Positions 23,936 through 35,340 of a stretch of DNA of 64,000 bases are shown piece after piece. Each line of letters begins with the position of its first letter. The first letter of the stretch is position 1. The notes under the pieces are model-generated. The model saw only the letters and a list, made by a program, of their open reading frames with translations, was not told the origin of the DNA and made no database searches. The position numbers and the translations under genes are program-made. The stretch covers positions 104,192,116 through 104,256,115 of the forward strand of contig CM041294.1 of NCBI GenBank assembly GCA_023052935.1. Direction: 5' to 3'. The stretch is from Piezodorus guildinii (Eukaryota; Arthropoda; Insecta; Hemiptera; Pentatomidae).

Positions 23936-24589
23936 TTATTACATATTACAGGATACATTGTTAGCCCAACCTGCTCTCGAAGACATGGTTTCTGTCCCAA
24001 ATGTTTCTGTCCCAAAATCCGTAAATTAAAAAAAAAATATGTATATACCTAGTCATAGTTCTACTTTCTGTAACAATGCCTATCTTCAGAACATAGCCCT
24101 TTTTGTTATATGAATTTTCAAAAATAGCAAAAATTCAGTTTTCGCGTATTTATAATATTTACACAGAACATCTTAAAAGACCCATTCCTCCATATCTGTT
24201 TTTAATTTTTTTTTAAACATATTGTCATCAAAATTTATATTTAGGTATTACGGATAGTAATGTTGTTTATTTTATACTAGTATATTATTATTATACAATA
24301 CTGAAATAATGTTTTTTTTTTATTGTGTTGACGTCTAATATTCTCGAGTTCGTCATATTTCTTAAAATGACAAGTGTAGCTCAACTCCATATGTAGAGGA
24401 CTATGCTAATATTTTTTTTATTTTTTTGTAGATGGCAGTAAAATGGTATAAAAAGGTTATATATATTTGCTAATTATTTATTGAATATCACTTTTGTGAA
24501 ACAAAATATTGTATTGTGTATGCACATCCAAACAATAAATATAATAAAATCGCCAGGTTTTATAATAATTATTTATACAGTGAGTTAAA

Positions 24590-25235
24590 GTGGCTCCTTC
24601 TCTACACCCAAAGACAATATTTCCTCGGATCATATCTTTATCAAACTATTAACTCCCAACATCCTTCTTAAAGTCGGAAGGTAAGAAAGAAAAAACAAAA
24701 AAAACATTAACATACAAAACACAGCCTCACTCCACTCCTTGAAACTAGATCGCCCCATTCTGACCTTTACTTTCCTAACCACAAATCCACAACTTTTTAT
24801 CGTTCCTTTATTATTCGCTCTATTACCCTCTGGAATTCTCTACCAACCCATATCCGCCATGCTGCTTCATTAACCTCATTCAAATCCCAACTTTTCCAAT
24901 ACCTTCTGTCATCCCAAATAGACGATCAGCAAATGTGATTTTTCAATTCTAAACATCTAAATTGAATGAACGAAGATAACTATTTGCTGCCACAATTTCA
25001 ATTTCGTTTTATATTTATTAATTTTTCCTTCTTTTTTTTTATCATAAAACATAATTTAGAAGATTTTTCCTTAATTTCTTAGTTAGTTTTTGTTGTATAA
25101 TTTTTCTCCTTATTTTACCATTGTAAATAAATATATATTTTTTTCTGTTAGCAGACATATTATATATTTCAATTGCACAAAACTGTTATTATTAAGAGAC
25201 TCAGTCCCAGAATAATTTGTTTTTCCTATTCTATT
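24590..25235 (+). mobile_element. CR1/L2-like LINE 3' fragment (reverse transcriptase C-terminus plus 3' UTR)
   Basis: An open stretch at about 24749-24939 reads STTFYRSFIIRSITLWNSLP and then AASLTSFKSQLFQYL, the conserved C-terminal pattern (R-x-F-F-x-R-x-I-x-x-W-N-x-L-P, then SFK) of CR1/L2-group LINEs, ending in TGA. Upstream sequence is shifted and damaged. The 3' UTR ends with GTTATTATTAAGAGACTCAG...CCCAGAATAA, matching the LINE ends at 28740-28895, 16735 and 16380. It is 5' truncated and inactive. Confidence 0.75.
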
Positions 25236-25732
25236 CTGTTATATCATTTGTGGCTTAGTTCTGATTGACACGGGTGACTTTCATCCAGCCTCCATATGCA
25301 GATGGGCAAGATCTCAGAAAGATTGCTAAACAGGGCTATTTTCAGGTTGATATATGATTGTATTCGTGATGCTCCGAAGGGGAAAGAGATGCTTGAAATG
25401 ACCGGAAATAGAGAAACGTTAGTGAGACTAATTTATATTATTATTTGATTATTGAGCGGCCTCGTTGTGATTGTTAACGTCTCTTATTGATTCCCAAATC
25501 CTTGACACTAGGACCAGTAGCCTGGAACCTGGCATAGATTTCTCCAACTTTAACATCAGACCTTAGTTCCCTGCTTAAGCTGTTCACTGTACAAGGTTGG
25601 CTCATTGGTGTTTACTAATTTCCGGAAATTAACAAGCATTAAACACCAAGAGTAATGTTTTGGCTGAGGGAGATAGTTAATTGAAATGAACGCTCGTGTC
25701 TTATACTTTATTTCATAAATCTAATACTTCAG
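25236..25732. other. Mixed composition, nothing supported
   Basis: A somewhat GC-balanced patch (25255-25420) has no recognisable frame or family. Confidence 0.45.
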
Positions 25733-25965
25733 GGTAACGGGTTCTAATCCGCAGGTGGCCTTAGAATATTTTAATGAGAGCAAAAAATCCTTAGTTATAC
25801 CGTCCTTCGGAGGGGACCTAAAAAGATGGTCCCAAGTCTGTGCGATATCGGGTATTCGTTAAAGATCTCTATTCTAATTAATAAATCTGGAAAGGCAAAA
25901 TTTATGTCTCCCACAGCAGCATCATCCGATTAGACAAGGTAGCTTAAAGTGACGCTGAATAAATA
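25733..25965 (+). repeat. tRNA-derived SINE, family B, copy 4
   Basis: A degenerate B box (GGGTTCTAATCC) leads into the body CCGTCCTTCGGAGG, TTCGTTAAAGATCTC, CAGCATCATCCGATTA and the tail AAAGTGACGCTGAATAAA. Confidence 0.8.
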
Positions 25966-26662
25966 TAATACTTTAAAAGTGCAATATTTACCGGATTAGT
26001 AAGGGATACTTCGAATCCTTTTCTGTACTTTACTAGAGTGCGAGCCTTTGGAAGCTGAGTGAGGGCGCACTATATAATTTTTAGAGCTCCAATGTAAATA
26101 TTAAAAAATGTCTCGAGGCCAATGCCGTTAATATAGAAGTGCGCTAACAATTCTTTATGGGTTGTAGAATATAATTCCCCACTTAAATAAATATCTCAAC
26201 ATATAATTAAGGCAAATAGAAACTTTACTCCATAAAATGAATACTATAAGCTTGTATAACTCAATCTAGTTCTGATCTAAAAAACAATATCCCTCTCAAC
26301 TCCGTCAATCGCGGGTTTGTGGAAGATCAATAGCTCAGGTGTATTTTTTTAGTAAAACCAGTTTTATCTTCTGGCGTCCGAGTATGCTTCCTCCACAATT
26401 AATTAGGTATAAAATGCCCTAAAATCCAACTCCTCTTACAGTCAATGCCTCCACAACAATTTTTTCCCTTTCATCCTCCTTGTTACAAGGCCGACCCCAA
26501 AGAAGTCTAAACAGAAAATGGTAGAGGGATCTACTCAATTAATTATCACAACTTAAGAAATTCCTTTCCAAGACCCTAGTTAAAAAAATCACAAAAACAA
26601 AATCTATCACATTCACTAGATATGCGGCTAAGCTGCTAAAAAAAAGAAGAAAAAAAATAAAC
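25966..26662. other. AT-rich stretch, nothing supported
   Basis: No coding or repeat family could be supported. Confidence 0.5.
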
Positions 26663-26946
26663 CTGCACCTCTACAACCAGTAAAGGTTTACTTATAGAGA
26701 TTCGTACTGTTTCGCGGCCTACGGTTGTGTAAGGAGGTGATTAGGCCTTATTTACAGCAGCTCGATTTTTGCCACAATTTGGGGTGCCCACTTTATAGAG
26801 GATGGGTGAGCCGCAGGAGAGTCTCCTTAGCCCAGGATCTATCCATGTCTGAAATAACAGAATAAATAATTCTGCCTCAGCCGGAGTTCGAACTCCGGAC
26901 CCCAAGAACCGTAGACTAGTTCTCTATCCTCTAGACGCCTCTTCCT
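26663..26946 (-). repeat. tRNA-derived SINE, family A
   Basis: Same order of motifs as 3409-3716. The B box region at 26881-26898 is itself an 18-bp palindrome (CCGGAGTTCGAACTCCGG). The head, on the minus strand, reads TAGAGGATAGAGAACTAGTC. Confidence 0.85.
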
Positions 26947-27189
26947 GGTTGTAAATATAGATAATAACAATAGTAATATAACATTCAGCTGTGCCGATAC
27001 CAAGGAAATGCATTGCCAGTTCGTATCTATGTCAGTTTTTTCTGTTTCCTATCTAAAAGTATACTAGTTTCGAATTTTTTTTTCTACTGAGATCGGTGCA
27101 TTGCGAGGCAGACTTTAATATCTAAATTGATATCTGTCCTATAATAGACTCTATATTATTTTCATAACGCATTCCTAATTATTGACTCA

Positions 27190-27660
27190 CTTCATCTCCA
27201 CTGACCAGCAAAACTCACATCAATATGCCAGCGATCCTCCTCGGCGTGCACGTTCTTGAAGGTTCCCGGAGCTGACCCAGATACAGGAGACCCTCATGTA
27301 ACCTCCGGGGAAGCCCACGCCTTGCGACACTGCACCTCAAGACCAGGGAATCCCGCCTAGGTTGTTCACCTTAGGCCTCTTATTTTGCTATTACAGGGCA
27401 GATTGGATACGGTGCGTGCCTCCCACAGATTCCTACGTTATAACACCTATCGAGGAAATTACGCTTTGGAAAAAATGTGAGGGCTGTTTCCAAAGCTAGA
27501 ACGCGAACGACCCCACCGGTAGCCCGCCCTTGACCTTAGTTCTAATCGATCAATCAACAATAACAGAGAGGCTATTGTTGAGGTTTCTTAATCTGATAGT
27601 CTTCAGGAGCTGGAACAACGCAGCACCATGAAGGATCCTATTCTTTTTCAAGGGACCAAA
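27190..27660. other. GC-rich island of unknown origin
   Basis: About 470 bp of distinctly GC-rich DNA with stops in all frames (for example CTCATGTAACCTCCGGGGAAG and CCACCGGTAGCCCGCCC). The composition resembles the 5' UTR or ORF1 region of a LINE, but no protein motif was found. Repeat D begins about 180 bp downstream. Confidence 0.4.
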
Positions 27661-27841
27661 TTTTTCTTCTGATTCTTCAGTAATATTGTCAGTAAATTAC
27701 CAAATCAGTAAATACACTACTATTAATTTCAATAGATACTTCATTGAATCATATTCTGAAACGATTTATACCGAAAATCTACATTATGCCTGCATAACCG
27801 TTTTAAAATATTATAGATAACTAATGTGTTGTTTTTTTTAT

Positions 27842-28330
27842 TTTCACTTAGTTATATATGAAATATATAGTAAGGGAAAGTATTACAATCGTGAAAATTT
27901 TCGAATTCCAGTTTTCAACGGAAATACACGTTTTAGGGTCTTCTGAGTCCAAATGACCAAGTGCCACAAAAAGGTGTCTGTGTGTCTGTTTGTGGTAACT
28001 CCCGCGCGTAAACGAAAAGTCCTATGAAATTTAAATTTCATATTTAAGACTGCTATACGCCACAGATGTAAAAGAAACTTTTTCATCAAAATCGGCTAAC
28101 CAGAAGAGCCACTTTATACCAGGAATTTTACACTTTTTTTCGATTTTGATTAAACTCGCTGTATCGATGTAAAATTTGATAAGCTTTAATATGATGTAGG
28201 TTTTATTCTGATTGAAATAGTCTGACAGAGCATAAATGCCGATATTTCAAAATTACTTCTAAAATACCTTTAATTTTGTAGATTCGAAAAAATCGCCTCA
28301 TTAGCATTGCTAAAAAAACAGGTAAATATA
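27842..28330 (+). repeat. Dispersed repeat D, copy 2
   Basis: Aligns over its whole length with 6208-6722, with small indels (for example a shorter GT run and a deletion near TTTTCGATTTTG). It ends with AACAGGTAAATATATT. A hammerhead-like motif lies about 90 bp beyond. Confidence 0.85.
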
Positions 28331-28416
28331 TTATGATTATATTTATCGGAACATTCTCTTCTAATTATGTTTATATATATTTATTTATCATAACATGTCA
28401 AAGATGATTATTATAT

Positions 28417-28449
28417 TACGTTTCGAGGTACCCTATGCCTCATCTTCAG
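28417..28449 (-). ncRNA. Hammerhead-ribozyme-like core (PLE type), copy 2
   Basis: On the minus strand: CTGAAGA, one spacer base, stem II GAGG, a 9-nt loop, CCTC, then GAAAC and GTA. Spacing from CTGAAGA to GAAA is 18 nt, as in the motif at 61969-62001, but stem II bases differ with pairing kept. The first two stem I pairs are A-T and T-A. The ACGT after GAAA is the minimal self-complementary stem III known for Penelope-like elements. Activity is untested; cleavage after GUA is permitted but less usual than GUC. Confidence 0.55.
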
Positions 28450-28739
28450 ATTTTCAAATATTATATTTATTTCCATATTGGTCAATTACTATTATAAATT
28501 CTTCATATTAAGTTCATAGATATGAATAATCATTCTATTAAATTCTAACTTTTCACTATCACATATTCATTATTTCAACTTTTTGTTGCTGGGCACTTGC
28601 AACTATCATGTATACTCTTAGTATTAAAAATGTTTTAAAAATTATTTGTACTTTTTTTTATATACTTACATATTTTCCATATTAAAATAATATAGGTAAT
28701 TTATCATCATATATTTTTCTTTTTATTTGTATTTCACAA

Positions 28740-28895
28740 ATGTCATCATTATTAATATTGTCCCTGGTTTGTGGTTATTTTAATTTTAATTTCACTTACT
28801 TAAAATCTTTAATATGTAACTGTACAACATTGTTATTCTTAAGGGCATAGCCCCAGAATAAAGTTTTTTAAAATTTGTATTATTATTATTATTAA
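28740..28895 (+). mobile_element. LINE 3' terminus with (ATT)n tail (CR1/L2-like family)
   Basis: ACATTGTTATTCTTAAGGGC is followed by CCCAGAATAAAG and an ATT repeat. It is the clearest of four related 3' ends in the window. Confidence 0.65.
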
Positions 28896-29504
28896 AAATA
28901 TGCTGTTGAATAAATTAATATTGAGTGTTTCATTATGAGTATTGTTCGGTGGAAGGTATTATTAGCCATTGTAGGACGGCCATAAGGAACAGTTGGAGTA
29001 CTGGTAACCTTGACCCAGAGTGCCTCCAGTTCTTGTCCCCGATCTGAAGAAAGTGATGGCCCACATCTACTTCCTATTTATCGAGGAGAGTCTCTCACTG
29101 ATCATATACTATGTGACGTTTCCTTGTAACAAAAAATAATATAATATTTAAAAAAAAAATTAGGAACAGTTGTCAATCTGAATGAAAATTATATTTACAT
29201 CCTGTGTATTGTAAAATTCATTTTATGCGACTTAGAAACACACTTATCTGTATTCGCAATAATTTATATTAATAAATTATCGTAAATGAATAATGAAAAT
29301 ATAATGGGCTTATAATGAATAATGGATATTATATTTTAATTTTAATAATATTCCTTTTATCCCTATATCACTTTTATTACCATATTTTGGTGTTTATTAA
29401 ATATACCACCACTCATACATTGATAGTTTGATGATTGAATGAAATTCATGAAATCTTGATAAAGAGTATTAGAAATATGTCAATAAATATTTTTATTTTG
29501 GAAA
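28896..29504. other. AT-rich stretch, nothing supported
   Basis: A small GC-balanced patch (28960-29100) has no recognisable content. Confidence 0.5.
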
Positions 29505-29652
29505 GTTTCTTTTTTTTTTTTTTTTTATTCTTTTTTTTTAATATTACTTGAGAATATTACAATTTGTTTCTAAATGAACAGTAGTAATAGTGATATGGGA
29601 CCACATTCATACAATAAATACAGAAAAAAATGATGAAATCAAATTACTTAAA

Positions 29653-29692
<40 letters not shown>

Positions 29693-29910
29693 TATAAAAT
29701 TTATAATTGAGATAAATACAAAGTGAGAAATAAAGTAACATCATACACACAACCATAACTGTACAAAATATTTACAATCTGCTAAAGGAACCCCAGACTG
29801 GGCTATTCCCTCACTTGCAGAGGGGAAAGCGGGATCCAAGAGATCCCAGCGACCCTCTCTCAGCCGCGTCATTTGTGTGAGCCAGTGAAGGCTGAGCTAG
29901 GACGAAATAA
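29505..29910 (-). mobile_element. Jockey-like LINE 3' fragment
   Basis: The plus strand begins with a T-rich tract (about 29511-29540), which is the poly(A) tail on the minus strand. The minus strand ORF end contains TRLREGRWDLLDPA, comparable to the RRLKRxWPxDLL tail seen in the other Jockey-like fragments. A TA microsatellite (29657-29690) interrupts the 3' UTR. Confidence 0.5.
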
Positions 29911-30590
29911 CAATGGTTCTAAAATTAAAAGTCCGCTTTTAAGTATCAATAATTTTTGATAGGTGCAAAAACATGCTACGAAGTATAAATCTATAAATAG
30001 ATTTGTTTAAACAAATCTTTGTATTTTTAATAAACTAATTCCACAAAACGCAATAAAAATAGGCCGAATTTCTCTGAAGAACAGAGAGAAAGAATGAAGA
30101 GAGAAATTCGTCGGGATAAAAAGCAAAAACCTCCCGCAAATAAATGATAGATTTGCTGTGTTCCAAGATAAACCGTACGAGAAAAAAAAATGAATAAATT
30201 TTGGAATAGTTGTTTAATAAAAAGTCTGCTTTTATATTTTGTATGAGTACTAAACTGTGTTTTCAAGAACATTATATACAATAGATTTGTTTAAATAAAT
30301 TTTATTATTTATAATAAATAAATTTCATAAAAGGCGAAGAATATCAACAAAAATTAAGAGATATTGGTTCTAATAAGAATCAAAAACCATCCGCTAATAA
30401 ATGATAGAGTAGACGTGTTCAAGGTGAACTATTGGAACAAAAATGTACGTACATGATTACTGTATTCGTTTTAAAGCCATACAGAATAAATCTAAATTTT
30501 AAATAAAATGGAGAAAAACAGTGAACAAAATATTTTTAAAATAGATGAGAGAGAGATACACTTTATTCATAAATATTATATTTATAATAT

Positions 30591-30594
<4 letters not shown>
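29911..30594. other. AT-rich stretch with a diverged direct repeat
   Basis: Two segments (about 29998-30190 and 30280-30440) share AGATTTGTTTAAA..., CGCAATAAAAATA-like and CAAAAACC...AAATGATAGA words, suggesting an old direct duplication of about 280 bp. No coding capacity. Confidence 0.45.

Positions 30595-30637
<43 letters not shown>
30595..30637. repeat. (TA)n microsatellite
   Basis: Alternating TA tract of about 43 bp. Confidence 0.95.
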
Positions 30638-30639
<2 letters not shown>

Positions 30640-30713
30640 GGTTTACATTTTAAGCGATTATCTGTCTCACCGCAGCCCCAGAATACATTGTTGAGTTCTC
30701 ATTCCTTCAATCG

Positions 30714-30780
30714 CCCTGATGATGATCCACAATGGGAGTCGAAAAGTTGGAAAACAATAAATAGTTGAAACTATTTATTT
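30714..30780 (+). ncRNA. Decayed hammerhead-like core and adjacent hairpin, copy 3
   Basis: CTGATGA (30716-30722) and GAAA (30741-30744) are 18 nt apart, as in the two better copies. Stem I positions are C-G and C-G. Stem II (GATC with AGTC) has a wobble and a mismatch, and the stem III bases are AGT rather than CGT, so it is probably inactive. An 11-bp inverted repeat follows at about 30757-30780 (AATAAATAGTT/AACTATTTATT). Confidence 0.4.
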
Positions 30781-31135
30781 GTTTCATTTACTGACCATCA
30801 CCCGAACTAATTCCTTCCACTAGTTTACATTTTAATATTTCTAATTTCGTTCATATCATGGAGAGTACAGTTTATTACTGTAGGTGATTAAGTTACATGT
30901 ACTGAATCAAACATAGTTTTATGTAGATAGAACATTTATGCTTTATTATACTTTTTTGGTATATGCATTACTTTCATTAATGAAGTGTTCCCTCGTTCAA
31001 TAATGAAAAAATAAAACAACAACGCGTTACCTTAGTATTTCAGGTACATAAAAAATAAAATTACAACGCTTTACCTCAGTATTATATTATCCTTTTTCTC
31101 ATATTGGCTAAAAGGTAATTCCAAAAATATTTGTT

Positions 31136-31262
31136 AAGTCATTTAACATCACTTTAAGCTACTGTGGCTTATCAGATGACAGTGGGAGTCCTAAATTTTG
31201 CTTATCTATAATTAGGATAGGGATCTTCAATGAGTATCTGACATCGCACTGGCTCCAAAACT
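31136..31262 (-). repeat. tRNA-derived SINE, family B, copy 5 (truncated by a mariner)
   Basis: The 3' half of the SINE (AACATCACTTTAAGCTACTG to CATCGCACTGGCTCC on plus) ends where the mariner starts at 31264. The missing SINE half does not resume beyond 32117. Confidence 0.85.
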
Positions 31263-31263
31263 A

Positions 31264-32117
31264 TTGGGTTGTATCTCATGAAATGTCCGTTTTCAAGGTA
31301 AAGGATTTTTTATTAAAAATACGATATGAAAACAAGATAATTTTATTCGAACAATTTACCTTCTTTTTCTACACATTTTTCCCAAAGTGACACCTTTTTT
31401 ATCCCCGAACTGAAAAACTTTGAAGTGAAACAAAATCTGAAAACGCACTTTTCACTTGATCATCATTTTCAAAAAGTTTTCCTTTGACGAAGTTGTCTAA
31501 ATTCCTGAACAGGTGGTAATCTGTTGGAGGCAAGTCGGGAGAATATGGTGGGTGCGGAAGAACTTCGTAGCCCAGTTCTTACAATATTTGCACGGTATGT
31601 TTTGAAACATGGGGTCTCGCTGCCGCTCAGTGAGATCATGAGGTACCCATGTATCGAGCTTTTTTACTTTCCCAATACACTTTAAATGTCTGGAAACGGT
31701 AGATGCACTTGCATTTAGTTGTGCTGAGAGTCCTTTAACTGTTTGGTAGGGGTTTCCTTCTACTGTATGTTTGAGGACATCGTTGTCTCTATTACGGACG
31801 GAGGTCTTCCTCGTGGCAAGTTTTCCAAGTCGGTATCCCCAGCTGAAAACTTAGCAAACCAACGGCGAATGGTCCGTTCATTATCAGGCCCTTCCCCAAA
31901 CGCCTTGCAAATATTTCTAGCGGCCTCAGCAGCTGAATGGCCGAGTTTAAACTCGTACAAAAATATTACTTAGCTAATGTTTATAATACAAAGGTAGAGG
32001 ATTAGTAACTGTTTACTTTAAATATGTAAACATTCGGAAGAAAACAACAGATACCTGCAAAATCCTTTATGTATTTCAGAAACTATAAAAGCGGACATTT
32101 CATGTGAAACAGCCCAA
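31264..32117 (-). mobile_element. Mariner element, internally deleted
   Basis: Terminal inverted repeats of about 32 bp are present: TTGGGTTGTATCTCATGAAA on the left and TTGGGCTGTTTCACATGAAA (reverse complement) on the right, about 85 percent alike. At 854 bp it is shorter than the usual 1.3 kb. The minus strand transposase relic has the N-terminal helix-turn-helix part (FKLGHSAAEAARNICKAFGE; TIRRWFAKFSAGD; LPRGRPPSV) in a 66-codon frame at 31960-31760, then WVPHDLTERQ. This joins directly to the C-terminal region containing the last catalytic Asp (YSPDLPPTDYH, about 31510-31555) in a shifted frame. The first and second catalytic Asp regions are deleted. A TA lies on the left side but TG on the right. 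It is dead. Confidence 0.9.
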
Positions 32118-35100
32118 TGCAATGTCTTTCTGGTACAAAGTGCACATTTTGTACTACTTTATACATTAATAACTTTTCTGATCTATCGATGTATCATTGA
32201 AAGATTATAAAAGTTAGATTCAAGACACATCTTTTTATATTAAGGTTGATGTTACCTTCTTTATTGATTGAATTTTAACAACTTTTGACTACGTAATTAC
32301 TTTTCATACACATTTTAATTATTGTCGATTTTTTTAACAAATGCAATGATATAGAGGGATACCACGATTTTAAGATAACATCTTAAATAATTCCATAAAA
32401 TATATAAATAACGCATCGAAGAATAAAGGGAAGATTAGCATCTATTATCAATTCAATGAAGTAAACAATTTTAACAAAATTATTATTATTTAAAAGTTAT
32501 ATTATATTTCTGAATATTGATAATTCTATTATTACTATTTATAACTTCGCGCACATAGCTCGAAAGTTGTTACCAAAAGTTTTACTTTCGTTAAGTAAGG
32601 AAGTTGGTGATGTCGATAACGCATTGTGGTGAAGTGTTGTGGAGAGGAGTTGCCAAACTACTTTAACTCAAGTTTAAGTAGTCAACTTCAAAATGAATAC
32701 CTTATAAATTTTCTTGAGTGAACGTTGTAGATTTTAGAAAAATGTTCATTTGTCAAACTAAGCTAAAATAATTACTAGATTTATAAGCAATTTTTTGCAT
32801 TCACACTATTCGTGTTTTTTCAATCCATTTTTATACACATTTAATAAATTTATCATTCTTAAATGTAACAGCTAGAAACGGAATGCTGTAATGGTAATGA
32901 TTATAAGTTTATTTTTATGTAAATATCCTTATTTAAGCCGAGAAGCTTCAATTCCAATTAAAAAAAAATATTGGTATCGAGTCAATCCACGAAAGGTTTT
33001 TAAGTTGCATCAACCAGTTAAGCAATTAAAATTATTACTATTCAAATAACTATAAAATAATGGGTGATAAATAAGTTGATTTGACCTCGTTTCTCCATAT
33101 AAAAGTATTTTTCGGTTAAAATTTAAGAAACGGAAAGATAACGATAAGATATTTATAGGAAAGGAAAAAACAATTTGTATGATAATCCAGTATTTTCTGC
33201 TTTTATTATAATAATTAAGAGAATATAGAAGAGATAAATTGGTACTGCATTTGAATATTAGTTTTTATAAATTTCTTATCTCGTATTTAAATAAATTTAA
33301 AGTAAAAAAAGGTTGATTTCTAATGTTAAAAAAAAAAAAAAAATCGTATTTTGCAAATAAAAGAAATTATGTTTTGAGTGTACAAAAAAAAAAATAAATA
33401 AATAAATAAATAAAAAAAAATTAAATAAAAAGGAAGAGAGGCTTTTGTTAATAGGTGGATTTTCTGCTTCCGGGTGTATACCTGCAACTGAATTAATAAA
33501 ACATTGATAATTAAATCGTAATGGAAATTGATTCTTTTTTTTTTTTAATTCACTAGGTCTATAAAAGCGATAGTAAATTTTATTTTGAAGTCATAATACA
33601 ATGGAAATTGGTTTGTATTTAAATTCTTATGCTCATTTCTAAGATAAAAAAAATTGAACAATTAATTATAGCATGAAAGATGATCTCGAACATTGCGATT
33701 TTAATGTGTTTGGAGCAATTTTTACTGAAAGCGGAAAACCTATACATTTTTATCTAATAATATCTCCGTAGTCAGGGATTTTCGTTACTTCAGTTTTGTA
33801 CAGAACAATCTTTGCGATACACATCGTAGTTTTTGAGACATTCACAAAATAAAAATAAAATAAATAATAAGAAGTTATATATATGAATGAATTACATATA
33901 ATTTTTTAGCACTTCTTTCCTACCTATATATATATATATATATATATATATAGGATAAAACAATTATGAAGACCTGTACTAAATTTTAAATCTGACATTT
34001 GGAATAAAGGATACGCTACTCATTATATTTATGATGTAGTAGGCTTCTTAGAATGTTTCAATAGACCTTAAAATAGAGGTATCAATGCTTCATAGCTTGC
34101 TCGAACCTGTGTCTTGCGACACGACGGGAATTTTCGTCTGGCAACATTCTGACTCATTCCTTTAGGGGGAGGATAATAGCTAAGAAAACGTTACTATTGC
34201 AAGCTAAATATGCCTGGAGATAAAGATGTATTCAATATTGTATTGTTATATAATTGGAGGGATACAGTAAGTGACTCGGAATGTTATACAGCGATATAAT
34301 GTTATATCATAGCTCTACAAGCTTGGTATTGGAAAAAAAAAGGATCTTATTAGTTAAGATTGAACCTAAAAAAGAAAGATATTAAAAAAAAAATTATTTA
34401 TCTTATTCAAAATTTCAATAATCTATTAGCTATTAATTCAAGTATTTTCTTTTATAACTTAGATGTGTAACATGTCTTTAATTGAAACTAAAATAATAAT
34501 ATTAAAAGTTCAGACGAAAACAAGCTATAAAACCACTCTTCAGACTAACAAAACGAGATTAGTAATAAAAAAAAATAAGATATTAATTATTCTAGATTTT
34601 GGTTATTCCAGATATCAAAAACAATTAATAAAAATGATATCCTATAAAATGTATAAAAAAATAAATAAAAATAATTGAATATTTTATTGCTAATATTTTG
34701 GTTCTGTCTAAATTAGGCCTAAGAACTAGTAACAAAGTAATGTTTCTTCAGCATAAGCTTAATACATTGTAAACTTCATATAATTACCGATGCACTAAGC
34801 AACATGTATATAACTCGACTATTCTACTGGAGTTACAATATATGTATTATTTTACTTTTTGTTAGTTTTTATCATCCAATACTTTTATTCATTGAATCCT
34901 CAAATTTAATAAATTTAGTTAATTCTATAAACACATAGCTATATATTTATGACAGTTGTATGAGTATGACATAGCTATAATAGTTGTTGTGTAAAAATAA
35001 AACATTTAGTATAATTAAAACAGAAAAATAAACTTCGTATTTTATATATTGAAAGATCCTTACAATTCAAAATCCTTCGTAAAATCCTCAACGCTCCTTA

Positions 35101-35164
35101 CTATGTTACGAATAACATCATTCATTAAGACTCCCATGTTCCATATGTAGCTGATTTGGTCCGT
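32118..35164. other. AT-rich stretch, nothing supported
   Basis: Low-complexity A-rich DNA (33320-33430) and a TA tract (33924-33951) occur. A small GC-balanced patch at 34080-34175 is unexplained. No gene is supported. Confidence 0.55.
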
Positions 35165-35340
35165 ACCAGGTATCATTCCTTCCATGAAAAACTGCATTCC
35201 CACTCTAATTCACTAGTTCCAATCCTTGCTTCCTCTTCAATTCCTGATAATCCATCGAGGGTCTGAAGAAAATTTAGCCTCGAGACCTTCTTGTTTAGAT
35301 TGAGTACTAGAGTGCTGCCAAGGGGCAGTTCCTCATGTTT
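35165..35340 (+). mobile_element. Jockey-like LINE C-terminal fragment, family E
   Basis: The plus strand shares a run of words (CATTCC, CTAATTCACTAGTTCCAATCC, CTTGCTTCCTCT, GATAATCC) with the reverse complement of 41690-42005. In the better copy this encodes the end of a Jockey-like RT protein. Here frames are broken. Confidence 0.6.
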
